From Atrichornis clamosus (taxonomy: Eukaryota; Chordata; Aves; Passeriformes; Menuridae), in the NCBI GenBank assembly GCA_013400975.1, contig WBMZ01010148.1, positions 31,001 to 95,000 on the forward strand: a DNA stretch of 64,000 nt, read 5' to 3'. Shown one piece after another: positions 24,601 through 36,344 of this stretch (position 1 is the stretch's first letter; every line of letters starts with the position of its first letter). The notes below the pieces were generated by a model. It saw nothing but the letters and a program-made list of their open reading frames with translations. It was not told the origin of the DNA and ran no database searches. A program made the translations under genes and the position numbers.

Positions 24601-26465
24601 ACAGTCTACAGCTAGCTCTCTATTTGCTCCAGTTAATTTCCACACCAACAAATTCAGTGGTCTGTTCCACCAATGCCGTAAATCAGAAAACGACTGCAAC
24701 ATGAGGAGTGTGAAGAGCCATCAAGGGCTGCCTATCGCCCAGTCCTCTCTATCATGACATGCCCCATGAGGCTGAATCTCCCTGGTGAGATCCACCACAA
24801 CCTGAAGCAATGTCCTTACGTAATTTTCTGCTCATCACACCCTACAGGTACCCACTTGACTTACGCATCTCTTCCAGTTTCTCCAAGGAAAGCACGGAGC
24901 AGGACGCTTCTCATCCCTTTACTACAACTGCAGTTGTTGGGTGAGGAGAATGCGACTCTTATTTCTTCTACTTCTTATTGCCAATACAAAGCAGGCTTTC
25001 CCTTCCAACTTTCAGCTCCTGCTCGCTGTCTCCCTGGGAGCAGAGGCTCTCCAGCACCTCGGTTCATCTGGCAAGCACTCGCGGCGCTGCGGAATGTCAG
25101 CTCACGCAGGGAGCACCCAGCCCCTCCAGCAGCTCCCTTGCAGACAGATATGATTACAAGCATCACATGTGGCTCTCCCAGATGGTGGCCAAATAGCACA
25201 GATACCTGCCCTGAGGCTTGTTTCTGCACGGACAGCGAGTGTCCTGCCAACTCCGAGCACACCAGGTACTTGCGGCCACCATCCACCTCTGGCTCCCCAC
25301 CTGGGCAGCCGTGGCCATCAGCCTGAAAACTGTGCCCAGGGTGCCTGGGCAGCTCGTCAGGAAGCACTGGGGGTGTGCAGCCTCACAGACACGTGACCAC
25401 TGTAACTGACCCACGTCCAGTTTCCTAGAAGGGAACTGCTCAAAGCTGGAGCAAGGAAGGTGAAGCCCTGTGACCCTGAGGAGACAACCTCAAACCCTCT
25501 CTCCAAACAAAACCTGCCATGCACAGGCTCTGACAGGAGAACAATTTCGGTGCACAGCCACACCAGACTTTTCCAGGTCTACTGAGTCATTCTGACTCCA
25601 AAAGTAAAAGCACCCTCTCCATGAAAAGGTAGGTGCTACATGGAAAAAGAAAAAAAAGCAGATTCCTAAGGAAATCTTGGACAATGAATTACAAGACAAT
25701 GTCAGAAAAGACTACTCATACCATTTGTTGAATTTCACTTAAACCATTTATCCTAAAGAGCCAGCAAATCATGGCATTATCACACAGTAATGGTTCTCCA
25801 ACCAAGTGCTGCAAGCTGCGCCCAGAGTAAAACCTGAGTAAACATCACATCCTCCTCAGTAAGGAGCACTTGGCCTTTGTCACCACACAGGTAAGAAAAG
25901 GAAGCAGACACAAAGCACCCGATCACACAGTTTGCAACCTTCCCCAATATATGGCATGCCAGAAAATCCAGAGAGACAATTACAATGTAGAGAGCCCAGT
26001 CAGTCATATTATCCTTTGAATTCTATACCTGGGAGCGATACATATATTGAAATCAAAGCGAGATATAAATGGTTCTAGATGCAGAAGAATATGTAAATTT
26101 TCCAAGGAAACAAGCAGTATTTTCTGCTTAAGCTGGTTTATGCAGAAGCACGGCATGGCCTGAGCAGGTCCTCATTTACCACCACAGGGCTCTGGATCTC
26201 TCCAGGCCCCCACACTTTCAAGGTGTCTGAAGGAATCATGTGCGTGCTTTACAGAAAGTTGTGTTAATCTGTGTCTTAGGCAAATGAAGCACTAAACAGA
26301 AGTGCCAGATTAAACACCACACATAAATCTCATAATAAATTGTAAGAACAGTAAAAGAAAAGCATTGTAATAAACTGCTCCCAGGATTGCATAATCCTCA
26401 GGCCTGAGCCTAAAGATTTGCTTCAGTACTAGTGCTGCATTTACCCAGTTACACAGGGGTTCCTT
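21666..26465. other. Anonymous non-coding stretch
   Basis: This is about 4.8 kb without a recognisable gene or transposon. 22085-22115 is a short imperfect array of CCAGGTCCAG/CCACAT-like units. 22400-22560 and 24980-25400 are GC-richer, which accounts for the longer chance frames there. 23100-23900 is AT-rich with an A run near 23788. Confidence 0.5.
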
Positions 26466-26560
26466 TTGGTGGAGAACCACAGAACCATAGCCTATCCTGA
26501 GCTGGGACTCACCAGGATCAGTCACCTGACCCTGCAGAGGAAGGTGTGCAGCAGAGACCT
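26466..26560 (-). mobile_element. CR1 3'-end fragment (degraded)
   Basis: On the plus strand, ACCACAGAACCATAGCCTAT then CCTGAGCTGGGACTCACCAG and GATCAGTCACCTGACCCTGC match the reverse complement of an avian CR1 tail (AGAATCACAGAATATCCTGAGCTGGAAGGGACCCACAAGGATCA type). The element therefore lies on the minus strand with its 3' end at the left. It is 5'-truncated as usual for CR1. Confidence 0.7.
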
Positions 26561-27244
26561 GGAGGGGAAACGCTACAGGACCGCAACAGGCTTGGCCCAG
26601 CAAACGTTTGTTGTGGCTTTAACACCTTGTACTTGCCAAGTATCACCCTGAGAGGGAGACAGGGCAGGTGACCACACCTCACTGTGACGGTGGCCTGAGA
26701 GGCACCTCCTGACTCTGCCACCCCATCTCATTGAGACAAACCTCGTGCTGGGCCGGACAAAGGACACTCCAGGCTGGAGAGGGACAGACTTGTTCCATCA
26801 GCAATACATAACACAAACACACACACACACTTTTGAAGGGAAACACTGATCTCCGGAATTTCTTAAAATTGTGCTAAGGCAGTTATTTTCTAGCACAAAA
26901 GCCCCACTGGACAAACACACCAAAACTCTGAGTAATCTGCCTGCTTTGCTCATATTCCATTTTCTGGATAAAAGTCTGGCCTTTTAATTAAAATGTTGCC
27001 ACCTGTCATCTTTTACCTGTTTTTTTTGTGCCTTCCCTCTTAATTCTCATTTAAGATTCAATTTAAATTCCTAGAATAAAACCGGATCCTGCAGATTGAA
27101 TTTGGGATGCTCAGCTGAACAGTTCTAGGAGTTGCCAAAGTAGCAAATCACCTAAGTTAGCTGCATAACTTAATTACATTTATCTGATAAAATGCCACCT
27201 TCTTACAGGAGGCACCAAATAACATGCTTTCCCTGAAATATCCG
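26561..27244. other. Anonymous stretch with a short (CA)n
   Basis: A (CA)7-like microsatellite lies at about 26817-26830. Otherwise nothing is recognised. Confidence 0.55.
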
Positions 27245-27345
27245 GAGTCTGATTCATCTGTTTTACTCCTGCCTTATGCTGGCTTAGCACCACTGGCAAC
27301 AGCAGCAGCATTACACCAATGTGAAGCTGAAATAAATCCAGGGAG
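27245..27345. repeat. Possible ancient amniote repeat relic
   Basis: GAGTCTGATTCATCTGTTTT ACTCCTGCCTTATGCTGGCT and, downstream, ATTACACCAATGTGAAGCTG AAATAAATCC resemble a widespread old reptile/amniote repeat. Its hallmarks are a CTGATTC head, ACTCC/TTACACCAGTGTAAA blocks and an AATAAATC tail. The family name is not certain and the match is from memory. Confidence 0.35.
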
Positions 27346-29562
27346 ACACAGACACACTGCAAGCACACCGAAATTAATGTGCTTTTCACTGTTCTTCGTG
27401 TACAAACACACAGGGAAAAAGAAGGAATAAAAAATTTTTCTTTTCTTCCTCGCTTTTCGCAAGTTCCTGGCTATCATTCTGAAATGTAGATATTCCCATC
27501 ATGCCTCGGTGTTTTTCAGCCCCATGATGCCCTCACTTTTGATTGTATAGATGAAGTTGAAGTGCACAGGGTATTTACTGATCCAGTTATCTTGTTCTGT
27601 GACAGGCAGAATCAATCAATCAAGGGGCCAGCTTTATGCTTACGTATTCCAGGCACATCTCCGCACTTCAGGATACGAGATCACAGTGTTATCCAGCCAA
27701 ATTTGATCAACAAATGCAGTTCCCCTGTGCCACAGCAATCTCAGATGAAGATGTTATTATGTGGAACTGAGCAAAGTGATAAAGACAGTACAGAAAAGGG
27801 AGGAAAAGTCCAGCTGGACCTTTCTGACAGCCTCTGTACAGCGGCTGCAGCATCCCTTTTTCCAAGGCTAACAAAAATAGCACATTCCCAAGAAGCTGTT
27901 GCAAAATGCTTTCTGGCCACCCTGTATCTGTTGGTACTTAATGAAAGAAACGTTATGCCACAGAGTTTGCTAACATGTTTTTAAATGTTGGACAACAGAT
28001 TACACCCCCTGCCACTGTATTTATGGAGATATTTATAACACAGGGTCACACACTGTATTTTTCATCACTCTGTTGAGAACAAGCATATCAAAACCTGAAA
28101 GTCCAAGAATGTATTTTAAAATCACAGCTGGCTTAAGCAACCTTTAAGTACTTTCATTTTAAATCCCAGCTACAAAAAGATGTAGCTGAATGTGTAAATG
28201 TTGAAATCTGTCTCAAGGAGAGTTGACACGATGCTTTTATTTTGCCAATAGCTCTTCAGTTTGCTATTGCCCTACAGTTTTCTTTTTTTTACATTATTTA
28301 ATCCAAAATACCATCTTTTTTATTCTACCTTTCTTTGCATTTTAAATCTTTAATGGGAGCCTTTGGCAGTCCATGGGCACAATTATTAGATATCTGCAGA
28401 GAGAAATTGAAAAATTAATCACACTTTCCATTTTATATTTCGGTACTATACATAAAAATTATCTGGTCTTAAAGATGCCTTCCGTGGTCTGTCAATATTC
28501 TCTCCCCAACATGGTAAATACTATGCAAGAATCTGGGTATCTCACATTCAAATCTCTCCAGCTAAACAGATATATAGAGAATGCTGTGTTCTCTTTTCAA
28601 GTGCAAAATTTATTTCAGATCATTTTTCAATTAAAAGGCATCTGCTGCTATTTCTTCTGTTGCAGACTGCCTAAAAAAATCACTGTAAAAAGTACCCTAG
28701 ACTAATCATATGGATGATACTGAAGTTGTTTATTACCCTTTTATGGACTCAGATACTTAAATTACAGTTTTTCACAACTGTATGCAAAATGTGTAACATA
28801 ATCCTTATGCAGTTTATTATAGAAACTGATATATGCATTAATCTGACCTTTGTCTAAATAGACCCTTAACCACAGGGAAAAAAAATCCAAAGGCATCTAT
28901 CAGCATGTGAGCAGTATCAAAACTGCTAAATCTATTAACTTTGTTTTCCTTTCACTATTATTAAACTGGAAAGCAAAATTCAACTGGAAAATTGTGCCAT
29001 TTGGGTTCCCTTGTCATCATGTAATAAGTATGAGAAATATATGTGGAATAGCCAAATGGCCAATAGACAAAACACCCACTCCAAGTGACGTACTGTTTTC
29101 CATACCACTCAGACAAAATCAAAACAACAGAGCTGTTGCAAACAAAAACAAAATAACATTTCCCATAAGCATTCCAGACAGAGAAAATTTACAGGAAAAG
29201 AAAGCTGGGAAAAGACCCAGAGTGATGTGTGTTTGTACCTCCAGCCATAAAACCCGCTTCTGTCGAGCTGGTAAACAACAGTTTAACATTAAAAACACAT
29301 AAAAGCTCACCATCGATTAATTGTCAAACTTTGGAGTTAAAGATTTACAGTAGCTGAAGGGCTGCTGGTGCTGCTGCCCTGGGCCAGGGGGTTGGACGCT
29401 CATCCCTCCTGCCCCACGCCAGGGCAGATGCAGCTAAGGAACTGCATTTCATTCAGAAAAGAGCAGGATCCGGCATGGGGAAAAGCTCCAGTGCTAGAGC
29501 AAGGAGGGGAAAGTAAACAATCAGGTTGATTGCTTCAGAGCAGTGTGTTCTGCAGAGAGTTC
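27346..29562. other. AT-rich non-coding stretch
   Basis: No gene or transposon is recognised over about 2.2 kb. 28000-28900 is complex AT-rich sequence, with TTTATT, ATTA and TAATC cores. 29340-29440 is a short GC-rich segment. Confidence 0.5.
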
Positions 29563-29600
29563 AAAAAAAAAAGAAAAAACAGCTTTTTTTTTTTTTTTTT
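29563..29600. repeat. A-tract/T-tract inverted repeat
   Basis: An A-rich run (29563-29579, one G interruption) is separated by CAGC from a run of 17 T (29584-29600). The two arms are complementary, so the locus can form an A:T hairpin. The tract is a likely hotspot for length polymorphism and sequencing slippage. Confidence 0.7.
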
Positions 29601-29714
29601 CCGGAAAGTCCTTCCAACTCTCAGTGCAGCCTGGCGGAATAACAACTTTAAAAAGTGAAGATGTCGCTTTTTTATAGCTGACTCACATTTATATAACTTT
29701 GTTAATGCATCTGC

Positions 29715-29960
29715 TCGCTGGAAGTTACAGTGTCTGTGTTCAGCCGCGATACCTGCCCATAAATCGCGGCAGCGCGGCGAGTATCAACAGCTGCATTTTA
29801 CTATTTCAGCCCGTCAGTTTACACTGTCTCCATCACGGCGAATTCCTGTCAGCTGCACTCTCGCTAACACAATTCCTATGTTTTGCCTGGCAGTAAATGG
29901 ACGCTCCTGCCCCAGCATCATCTAAACAACTCTGTTAACATTTGCCCCCGAGCGTCTCTC
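29715..29960. promoter_or_regulatory. CpG cluster in AT-rich surroundings
   Basis: About 15 CpGs are spread over roughly 245 bp, including CCGCGATACC, ATCGCGGCAGCGCGGCGAG and CACGGCGAATTC. The flanks are AT-rich and CpG-depleted. The sequence is complex and repeat-free, consistent with a hypomethylated enhancer-type element. There is no evidence of a gene start. Confidence 0.35.
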
Positions 29961-32731
29961 TCTTTGTCCAGTCCCTGTCTTCTAACAGATGTCATCCAAG
30001 TCTAATCAAGCATAAAATGGTCATAAATATTTCTTTCTGGTAGATTTCACATTCGCATTTCATGCAGGGACATGATATTTTTCTGCTACCTCCAGGGAGT
30101 ACCTAATGCAAAAACCAGTTACTTACATTCAAGGCTCATGTTCCTTTAGTAAAATGCAGCACATGTTCTCAGTTCAAAGACATAAAAAGGCGCAAGACTT
30201 TATCTTCTTTTGTTTAACTGCACTCTTTTTTTTTTTTAATAACGTGTGCCACAGCTTCCATCTAGGTATGACACTGTCCTTTGCTTACCAGGAAAACACA
30301 CAATGCTGAATTTTGACCCCGCCACTCTCTCAAGCACAAATATTTTTGAATTGATACTCCCATACCTTAATTTTTGCACAAAATATAGATTTTTTTTTTT
30401 TTTTCTCAGCTATTTCATTTGCCAAACTATTTAAAGAATTCACATTAAAAAGGCACTTCTCTATTTTGGTGCTTTTATGCAAAATTTTGCAACCTACGTC
30501 ATCTTATTTCATTAAAAACAGTTAAATGATTCTAGGATACAAATTCAAGGTTCATGCTTATTTAACAGTTGATAATCACAAGATACAAGCAATTTTCAGT
30601 GCTTAAACTTTGAAACTATTTTCAAGATAATTAATTCTTCTCGATGTTAGAATCATCAGAAAAATTATATTTACCCTTGGTAAACTTGGTAAATAATATG
30701 TCAGACTGGAAAATAAAACCACCCTTAGATTATTCATAAACCCCTATGTCTTATTATTTTTTGCCCTTTATGTTTGGCACAGCAGAAATATGCAATAGCT
30801 ATTTAAAGTGAACCACACAACATTTAAGGATATAGATCACAACAGTGAGGCTGTTTTTCCTCTTCCTTCTCCACTGAGCCTAATATTTGATTACGGTTAG
30901 TCAAATCAAGCTTTCAGGCAAATAATCTCCATTTCTTAAGTTAATGAGATGTGGTCATGTCGACAACAGCTTGCAGAAACTTTTAATTCCAATTCCTGCA
31001 GGCTGTGCTGGCCTCTTTTACAGCAACCACAGTATGAATGAGTCAAATTTGCCAAAATGGCTTATGTAGACAAGTGCACACTTTAAAGAGGCACTAATTA
31101 AAAATACCCACTGGTATCATAATTTAAATACCATGAAAATAAACTGTAAAAGTAGCTCAGCTACAATCTTATGACTTTCCTTAGAGCTCGTTTACTTTAA
31201 CTAGATGATGTTTTATTGCAGATGTATTCCTAGCTAAAAACAATTTTACGTCTTGGAGGAATTCAAGATTTTGATATAATTAAACAATTTATGTTAATAT
31301 TTGTTTCACATAAGCTATTAAGCAAGCCCCCCAGAACAAGTGCTAATTGAGAAAGATGCAAAGAAGTAGAGTGCTGAAGTAAGCAGCAAATTTATACTGT
31401 TGATTTACTGCTCTATCTGCAACTTCCCCCCTCATTACAGCCCTCTTTTTCCCTCTCACTCTCTGCTATAGGGCTCCCAGCTGTACTGAATCCCATTAAA
31501 ACACTTTCCTTGGATGCTGTTATCTACTGCTTTCCTCAAAAAAGGAAGAAGAGAGAAAGGGAGAAGGAGAGGTGAAGTTTGGTATTATTCTTGATGCCCT
31601 TCCCTGGCCACAACTTCTCCAAAATCCCCTTTGTCTTTCTGGTTTTTTTGGCAGGGAATGTGAGCAGCACAGCTGTAGTGTAACAAAAGCAGACACGAGA
31701 CCTAAAATAAAATAATAAAAAAGTTGGTGTTGAGAGGGTTAAACCTATTTAAGGGGTTAAATATGCAATTACCGCTGACTAAAACCAGAGAGACATATAG
31801 ATAAATAGAAGAAATGAAGTCCCCAGGTTCCATTCAGAAGCCTTCATCACATTACTACCAGACAGAAAACTCTTTAAGTACCATTTTCAGATGTTAAATC
31901 ATTGTTCGTGCAGCACATATTCTCACTATTCCTGGGGGAACAATATCTGAAGACAGCGTGCTAACAAATGCAATCCAGTAAACAGGCATTTTTCCTCTTG
32001 TTGTTAGTACCTTTGTGTTCCAGCTCCCAGCTCTGTCATCCATGCCTTCTCTCTGCTTTGAAGTTAAAGTACTGAATGAGCGTTGTCATCTATTATCCAG
32101 AGTGTGCATGTAGATTATAAATAAGAAATAAAAGTGACTTTCAGTACACTGCTTTTGCATTAGCAAGTTGCCTTCTCTGTTACCTCCTCTGTCCTTCATA
32201 CTTTGCTACCAACATTATATTAAAAATCTGACTTTAAGTGTTTCTTCTAGAATGCTATAAAATATGTACACAGCAGAGACAAAAGTTTTATTGAAACAAA
32301 CAAGTCCAGCAGTTTAACCAGGTTCATGAGTTCAGCTTCAGCAGACTGTTTAACCCTTATCTGCAGATGTCCTTCAGGCCCCCGACACATTAATTGCATC
32401 CCCAGCTTCTTTTGCATGCACGCTACTGAACACAGAGCTATTAATTACACTGGAGTTTATTTACAGAAAGAGCCTTTTCCACTATCGATCAATTATTTAT
32501 TAATATTTTCCAGCGTAACGATCTCATCATACTTTTCATTTTAAGGCCACAAATAAATACCTTCCCTACAAGTAACAGCACTGACCTATTTCAACTGCAT
32601 GTGCTTGTACCTGGTCAGCAAACTCATCTCCATGAATATAACTGTGAGACTTAGAAACATTTCTCCCATTATTTCATCTGAAGGAAGAGGTGAGCACAAT
32701 CTGGACTTTAAGTGATCAATCCCTTTAATCT
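29961..32731. other. AT-rich non-coding stretch
   Basis: No gene or transposon is recognised over about 2.8 kb. Poly-T runs lie at about 30229-30238 and 30390-30404. 30420-31400 has many TAATTA, TTAAT and AACAAT type motifs and could hold conserved elements, which cannot be shown without alignment. Confidence 0.5.
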
Positions 32732-32850
32732 TCATAGAATCATATAATACAATCCTAGAATGGTTGGAAGATCATCTACTTCATACCCCCCTGCTATGGG
32801 CAGACACATTCCACTTCCCTCTGCTTTCACCTGGCTTCAACAAGCACCAC
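32732..32850 (-). mobile_element. CR1 3'-end fragment
   Basis: TCATAGAATCATATAATACA then CCTAGAATGGTTGGAAGATC ATCTACTTCATACCCCCCTGC TATGGGCAGACACATTCCAC is the reverse complement of the standard avian CR1 3' end (octamer repeats, GGTTGGAAGGGACC, CCCCCTGCCATGGGCAGGGACA). The element reads on the minus strand. It is 5'-truncated with no coding region left. Confidence 0.88.
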
Positions 32851-33130
32851 ACTTCCGGTGCCTTAATCCAGACATGCTGCCTAAATTACAGCATTTTAGG
32901 AAGCAAGGAGAAAGGTGTTTGAAGCCCTGAGGGGTGGTGGGCACCAAGGAAGTGAGTAGAGATCTTTGTCCTGGCCCTGCTCCAGTTGGGACTGCCCTGG
33001 GCCACCTCTGGGCAGAGGCACAGTGGGCTGGGGTCTCACACATCACAGATGTGCTGCTGCAAAAAATTCTGGGGAAATACAAGCAGAACCAAACCTGGCT
33101 GAGCCCAAAGCCAGCACCACATGACAAGCT
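32851..33130. other. Anonymous spacer between CR1 fragments
   Basis: This is GC-richer sequence with no recognised gene or repeat. Confidence 0.5.
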
Positions 33131-33235
33131 GGAATCACAGAATCATTTATGCTGGAAAAGACCTTTAGGATCATCAAGTCCAACTCTTGATTGCACTGCC
33201 AAGTCACAAAGCCAGCTTCGTGAAGATCAAGCACA
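33131..33235 (-). mobile_element. CR1 3'-end fragment
   Basis: GGAATCACAGAATCATTTAT GCTGGAAAAGACCTTTAGGA TCATCAAGTCCAACTC, followed by CACTGCCAAGTCACAAAGCC, matches the reverse complement of an avian CR1 subfamily tail (AATCACAGAATCATTTAGGTTGGAAAAGACCTTTAAGATCATC type). It lies on the minus strand and is strongly 5'-truncated. Confidence 0.9.
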
Positions 33236-33923
33236 AGCCTGGGAACAATACACTTCTAAATAAATAATAACATGTCTTTTACACTTAATAAATTCCTCGT
33301 TATTCAGTGGAACATCCATTTTAGAGGACCAAAAGCATACTCATGCACCTAGCTTCCCTTCAATTCCATGTTCAGCTCAAAGCCTTGGCAGACATTAACT
33401 CCTGCACAGTATCTTGTTCCCAGATGATGGGAGCACAGAGACCTGAGGACCAAAGCTCCTCTGGAGAGGAAGTGGAAAAGGCGGAATGAAATACACCATG
33501 CAGGGACTGGCAGTGCCCTGGCTGCCACCTGCAAAACTATGGTATCAGCAAGGTTTCCCGAAAATAAAATCCCTTGGTGCAGCTCCCTGTCTCTGCAGAT
33601 GGCAGAGGCTTTTGGGGTAGAAGTGAAATCCCCCCTTGGCTCTTCGGGCTGGGCAGCAAGATTTGCAGTACATTTGTGGCTGGTCAGGTAAGGAATCTGC
33701 AGGGCAGGCACAGAGGAGCTCTGCTTCCCTTCATCCCTCCAGGTGTCCTGGATCTTTCTTCCTTTCATCCTTTTGGATAAACAATAATGATATAAGGAGG
33801 TTCAAGCACAGTCCAGTGTTTTTCACTCGGACATATGGGAGCCAGTCCTTTTATAAAATGCTTTTGGTAAATGGTTCAAGGCCCTGTAAAGACTGGGGCA
33901 ATCCAGTAATGATTTCCAAGGCT
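33236..33923. other. Anonymous spacer between CR1 fragments
   Basis: This is about 690 bp with no recognised gene or repeat. Confidence 0.5.
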
Positions 33924-34045
33924 ATCACAGAATCATAGAACATGCTGAGTTGGAAGAGACCCATCCATATCATCGAGTCAAACTCCCGGCCTTGTGCAGG
34001 ACACCTCAAAAATCCCACCTTGTGCCTGTCACCTATTGCCTGTCT
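33924..34045 (-). mobile_element. CR1 3'-end fragment
   Basis: ATCACAGAATCATAGAACAT GCTGAGTTGGAAGAGACCCA, then CATCGAGTCAAACTCCCGGC CTTGTGCAGGACACCTCAAA AATCCCACCTTGTGCCTG, is the reverse complement of a CR1 tail of the TGAGTTGGAAGGGACCCA...CCTGCACAGGACACCCCAAAAATC type. It lies on the minus strand and is truncated at its 5' side (right end). Confidence 0.9.
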
Positions 34046-36206
34046 GGAACATCACCAAGAAAAAAATTAGATGGAGAAAAACAGAGTAGAAGAAGAGGCA
34101 CATATCCCTGCCTTCCCTCCAGCAGGATAAGATGGAATGTGATTGTGCTGAACAGTCTTTCATTAGCAGATAGCACATCTTCAGGCTGTTCAAAAGGCCT
34201 GGAAAGCCCCACTCTCCTTTCCCCTAGGTAAGCTAACAGTGGAATCTCTGGATGCACATAGAGTATCAGCAAGCCCTTATAGGTGTCAGGGGCATGCTGG
34301 TGACCCCTCCACTGCTGCCAGCCCAGGCACAGGAGCCCCTCTACCTCTGGGAAAGCACCAAGTGCAGGACCTGACCATGCCCTACCCTGGAGAAAGGGGC
34401 AGCCCATGTGTCCTTGGCATCCACTGCTGGATGCCTGTTGAACACGTAAGGATATGAAGGAGTACTTTTTCTCTGCTGGGGGCAATTTTCTATCCAGTTC
34501 CTGTTCACAGAACTGAACAAACCGAGCCCCAGTCTGGCTCCTTTACTCAGCAAGTTCATGTCTTTCCCAAGATGACTAGCAGGTAAATACTCCCCGGTTT
34601 CACAAGTTCATTTAACAAGAGTTGTATCTCCACAGCACAAGGGGATCAGCTCCTAGAGACAAGATGAGAGAAGGTGAAAAGCTGGTGGTCTTAGAAAACA
34701 TGAGATCAGGTACAAAAAGGATTCTTTGCTGTCAAAGCATAATGTCAGCTTGTGATAAACCTGAATTGCTTCATATACCAAGGATCACTAGACATTAGCT
34801 GTTTTTTATATGGCAATATGGTGCAGAGGTTTCAGACAGAATATTGTTTTATGTTGATCATGATAAAACTCTCTGTAGCTTTGATAAAGCCTGCACAGGC
34901 TTTTCATTCAAACTAATGAGTGATACTGGCTGTTGGATGCCGAGGCACGCTCTTGATGCTTTCCAATGGTTCAACTCATAACCAGGAATCAATTCAGCCT
35001 GGATAAGCAAGAGTGTAACTCATCTAAGGGGTTTAGAATGATGATCCTGTTCCCTGTGTTTCCCCCAGGTACATCTGAAAAGGCACGGTGACAAAGGGAG
35101 CACCACATGTTGGCAAAGTACATCTCTTACCAAGGGATCTCCTGGGTGCAGCCCGCTCTGAAGGAACAGTTGGCTCACTCTGTAATCAGCCATCAAACAG
35201 CTCCGGCCCGATGGGCGATTCACTTAGCACAGGCCTTTTGCTGCTCTGTTTTCCAACATCTGTTTCAATGCTTGTCATCTCCCTGCTTTAAACAAATGTA
35301 CTGCAGATGTCTTGTCTTGTGGACGACAGGGACTTGGCAAAGACAGAACAGAGGCCTCCAAATGACAGAGGCGCAACTAGGGCAGTTATTGGGGGGGTTC
35401 TGGATGGACTCTGTGCACTAAACATGGAATGAGATTTTCACTCACACCCCCACCCCATGTCTCCCTTTGAACCTTCTGTTTTCTCCTTCAGATTTAAGAG
35501 AGTGATGAAGGACAGTGATGGGGATGCAGGCTGAGGTGCAGCCTCCTCAGAAACATGTGGCCTGAGGCCTGAGTCTTCTCAAAAGATTTATCATTGACAT
35601 ATGCAATTAAATGGGAAGAAACACTCCTTTGCTAATCTTTTGTTCCAAGACAATCTGATACAAGACTGGACATGGAGGGACACAATGTGTGGTAAAGATA
35701 GTGACTTCCAAGACCAAACTGTCGCCTGGAAACAACAGCCAAGAGACTTCCTGGGGCTAAGACTGTACTTCTGGAAGAACCAATATATGAAATGGGATAC
35801 ACAAGAAGGAGTAGGGACAGGTTACTGTGAGGGGTCTCCAGGCACATCCATTCTAGAGTGTTGTTTTCATGTAAATCCAGTTTGAGCTTTCACTAAAAAA
35901 AAAACAGTTAACTGAGACCTGGCATTTTCTATTTTTTGTGAGTGCTACTTTTGTCCCTGTGAATGCACCCTACCTATAGCTGCTTGAGGTTTAGTTGGGG
36001 TGAGTTATGTAGCCTGTTAGATTTCAACAATCTCATTTTCCCCCAGCTTGGGTGCTTGGTGGAATAGCTGTGAAGAAGCTGAAACAAGTCAGGTGCTTCC
36101 TGGATGCTCCTCCTGCTGCTCTGTCCTGCCCAGTAAAGGCAACATGAGTTTATCTACACTGTTTTGAACCTCAAGTGCAGGTCAGTCCAAGATGCAGGTG
36201 ATCCAA
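34046..36206. other. Unidentified 2.2-kb block between oppositely oriented CR1 tails
   Basis: No gene is recognised. Several open frames of 60-150 codons occur on both strands without recognisable domains. The character differs from the AT-rich flanks, with longer mixed-composition frames and few A/T runs. It may hold an old, unrecognised transposon or LTR fragment, but no terminal repeats or retroviral motifs were identified. An A run lies near 35895-35904. Confidence 0.35.
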
Positions 36207-36344
36207 GGTGGAAGTGTTCAAGACCAGATGGGACAAGGCTTGGAGCAACCTGGTCTAGTGGAAGGTGTCCCTGCCCATGGTGGGGGGATTGCAAGGTAGT
36301 CTTTAAGGTCTCGTCCAACCCAAGCCGTTCTATGATTCCATGAT
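36207..36344 (+). mobile_element. CR1 3'-end fragment
   Basis: GGTGGAAGTGTTCAAGACCA GATGGGACAAGGCTTGGAGC AACCTGGTCTAGTGGAAGGT GTCCCTGCCCATGG, then GTCTTTAAGGTCTCGTCCAA CCCAAGCCGTTCTATGATTC CATGAT, is a forward avian CR1 tail ending in ATTCTATG-type octamers. It is well preserved relative to the other copies, which suggests a more recent insertion. Confidence 0.93.

Noticed and set aside
24754..25326. Plus-strand open frame of about 190 codons
   Set aside because: It sits in a GC-richer segment where several frames on both strands are open at once, with no recognisable domain.
35107..35421. Possible retroviral-type coding remnant
   Set aside because: The frame is open for 104 codons, but no retroviral motif, primer site or long terminal repeat could be found nearby.
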